Source: a bacterium
GTDB lineage: Bacteria > SM23-81 > DAOVCL01
Reading direction: 5' to 3'
Length of the DNA: 50,989 nt
NCBI GenBank assembly: GCA_029932675.1
Contig: JAOZPP010000013.1
Coordinates: 1 to 50,989 of the forward strand
Position 1 is the stretch's first letter. The number at the start of each line of letters is the position of its first letter. The translations under genes and the position numbers were made by a program. This document shows, one piece after another, positions 49,880-50,989 of this stretch. A model generated the notes under the pieces. It did not search any database. It was given only the letters and a program-made list of their open reading frames with translations, and was not told where the DNA came from.

Positions 49880-50629
49880 ATGCTCGACATCCTACCTTAC
49901 ATCGTATACTTTCTCGGTCCATTCTTCTTAGTATTCTTATTGGGGAGAAAACTTCTCAAAGCAACATATAGCGCTTTTGCTATTGGTCTACTTGCATTTT
50001 TTATGGCATGGGTTTGTATTTTGCTCGCAACCCAGATCACGGCTTCCTTGAGTGATTCACTAAGAGAAGGAACGATATTATATTCGCTGATAATAGCATC
50101 ATCTGCCGGACTGTTTGAGGAGTCCAGTCGGTTTTTTGCCTTTCGGGTCTTTAAAAAGCTACGAGAAGAAAGGAACTGGAGAACCGGCATTATGTATGCC
50201 ATTGGACACAGCGGCATGGAATCAATCATCGTTGGTGGTGGCCTTCTTCTAACCGTCCTTATGGTCAAGTATGCACCAGAAAATTTATCGCCAGAGCTTT
50301 TGAGTCGGAGTAAAGCAGTTTTAGAATTAGGCTTCTGGCAGAGCTTATATAATTCATTCGAACGGCTCTTGGTAGGACTTCTAATTCATGGCTGTTTTAC
50401 GTTTGTGGTCTTGCTCAGCCTTATAAAATCTCAGAGGAGATATTTGTTGTTTGCCATGCTATGGCATTTCGGCCATGATATGGTTGGCCAAAATTTTCAT
50501 CACATATCTGAGCATTGGATGGCAGAAAAACTGTGGATAGTGTTTATTGTGGTTGTTTATACTTGGATTCTTTTCAGACTGAAAAAGACAATCACCAACA
50601 GAACCTCTGAGAATAATGGCGTCGGCTAA
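49880..50629 (+). CDS. YhfC-type glutamic intramembrane protease
   Basis: This 249-residue protein has about seven membrane segments. The glutamate pair AGLFEESSRFFAF (E80-E81), histidine in AIGHSGMESIIVGG (H110), LIHGCF and WHFGHDM follow the pattern of the YhfC/PF10086 family, relatives of CAAX-type proteases. An AAGGAGG site precedes the ATG by eight bases. Its substrate is unknown. The gene looks intact, in contrast to the fragments on both sides. Confidence 0.85.
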   Translation: MLDILPYIVYFLGPFFLVFLLGRKLLKATYSAFAIGLLAFFMAWVCILLATQITASLSDSLREGTILYSLIIASSAGLFEESSRFFAFRVFKKLREERNWRTGIMYAIGHSGMESIIVGGGLLLTVLMVKYAPENLSPELLSRSKAVLELGFWQSLYNSFERLLVGLLIHGCFTFVVLLSLIKSQRRYLLFAMLWHFGHDMVGQNFHHISEHWMAEKLWIVFIVVVYTWILFRLKKTITNRTSENNGVG

Positions 50630-50787
50630 GAGTATAGGTCTGGTTCGGACTTTGCCAGCACTCGAGTTCATTTGCTTGCATACAACTTCAGATATGCTTA
50701 AAACGGATGTATATTGCTACACGAAGCAGTAAAGCCAGAGGAAAAAGGCGGCTCACAGGTCGCTGGAGCTGACCGAAAGGGAACTTC

Positions 50788-50958
50788 ATGAAGGCATTTG
50801 AAGCACTGAGCTCCCGGGGTCAAGTGCGAAGATTGAGAAGGCTAGCCCAATCAGCACTTGATGATTACGGACTTGCTGGAGCACAGTTGAAGTTCATCGC
50901 ACACGGCGAGAACACCACCTTCCGTGTCGATGCACTTATTACTCAGGTCATAAAGTAG
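50788..50958 (+). pseudogene. N-terminal fragment of an aminoglycoside-phosphotransferase-like kinase
   Basis: The 56-codon frame holds VRRLRRLAQSALDDYGL and LKFIAHGENTTFRVD, the start of an APH/choline-kinase-type fold (nucleotide-binding strands). It then ends at a TAG where the protein should continue for about 250 residues. The catalytic part is not in the remaining 30 bases of the window. It is a truncated remnant rather than a partial gene at the edge. The stretch 50630-50787 before it shows nothing. Confidence 0.6.
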
Positions 50959-50989
50959 TTTGCATTTTGATCTTTGATATGATATATTG

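Noticed and set aside
1-50989. rRNA, tRNA, complete insertion sequences, prophage or plasmid genes
   Set aside because: None was recognised on either strand; mobile DNA here is limited to small repeats and TA genes.

Overview
The window looks like a chromosomal segment of an uncultivated Gram-negative bacterium of the wider FCB group (Bacteroidota-like candidate phyla such as WOR-3, KSB1, Zixibacteria or TA06). This is inference from gene content: a PorU-like C25 sortase, a PorV-like barrel, C-terminal sorting tails with a YPNPF/WPNPF start, DUF5683 proteins, an LpxH-type lipid A enzyme and a Csh1/Csh2 type I-B CRISPR system. No rRNA or tRNA gene was recognised, so the placement is not firm.

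Left third (1-16 kb): a defence and toxin-antitoxin (TA) island on the minus strand. The first, leader-proximal CRISPR repeat lies at the left edge and the array runs out of the window. The adaptation genes cas4, cas2 and cas1 follow. They are interrupted by two four-helix-bundle (23S intervening-sequence type) genes, each flanked by its own inverted repeats and each placed at the 3' end of a cas gene. A 2.3 kb TA patch then separates adaptation from interference. The interference operon is HEPN, MNT, cas8b, cas7, cas5, cas3, cas6 and a small HTH/zinc-ribbon gene. The genes are almost gapless and follow one clear promoter (TTTACA-17-TATAAT) in front of the HEPN gene. An MNT-HEPN fusion and a broken hicBA pair lie upstream; a decayed second copy of the HEPN promoter now sits before hicBA.

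Middle (16-34 kb): large envelope and secretion genes on the minus strand. They comprise two DUF5683 proteins, a gluzincin/propeller/outer-membrane-barrel fusion, a secreted M6-like protein with a degenerate active site, a PorV-like barrel carrying an inserted sensor-type propeller, a lipoprotein, and PorU. A second patch (26.6-29.3 kb) of decaying TA genes and repeats lies between them. Across the window five TA pairs keep an intact antitoxin while the toxin is frameshifted or has a stop codon.

Right third (35-51 kb): mostly housekeeping genes. These are lpxH, a PflX-like radical SAM enzyme, rpe, a PASTA protein, rsmB, a YugP-type protease, a SWIM protein, an RlmN-like/TrxR-like pair with missing active-site cysteines, nnrD/E, a GNAT protein, an NAD-dependent epimerase, an ICMT-like methyltransferase and a YhfC-type protease. 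Gene fragments (DUF3795, phosphotransferase) lie at the end.

Intergenic DNA is rich in repeats: seven copies of a two-hairpin element, two copies of a ~140 bp foldback element, short perfect palindromes and small inverted-repeat elements.
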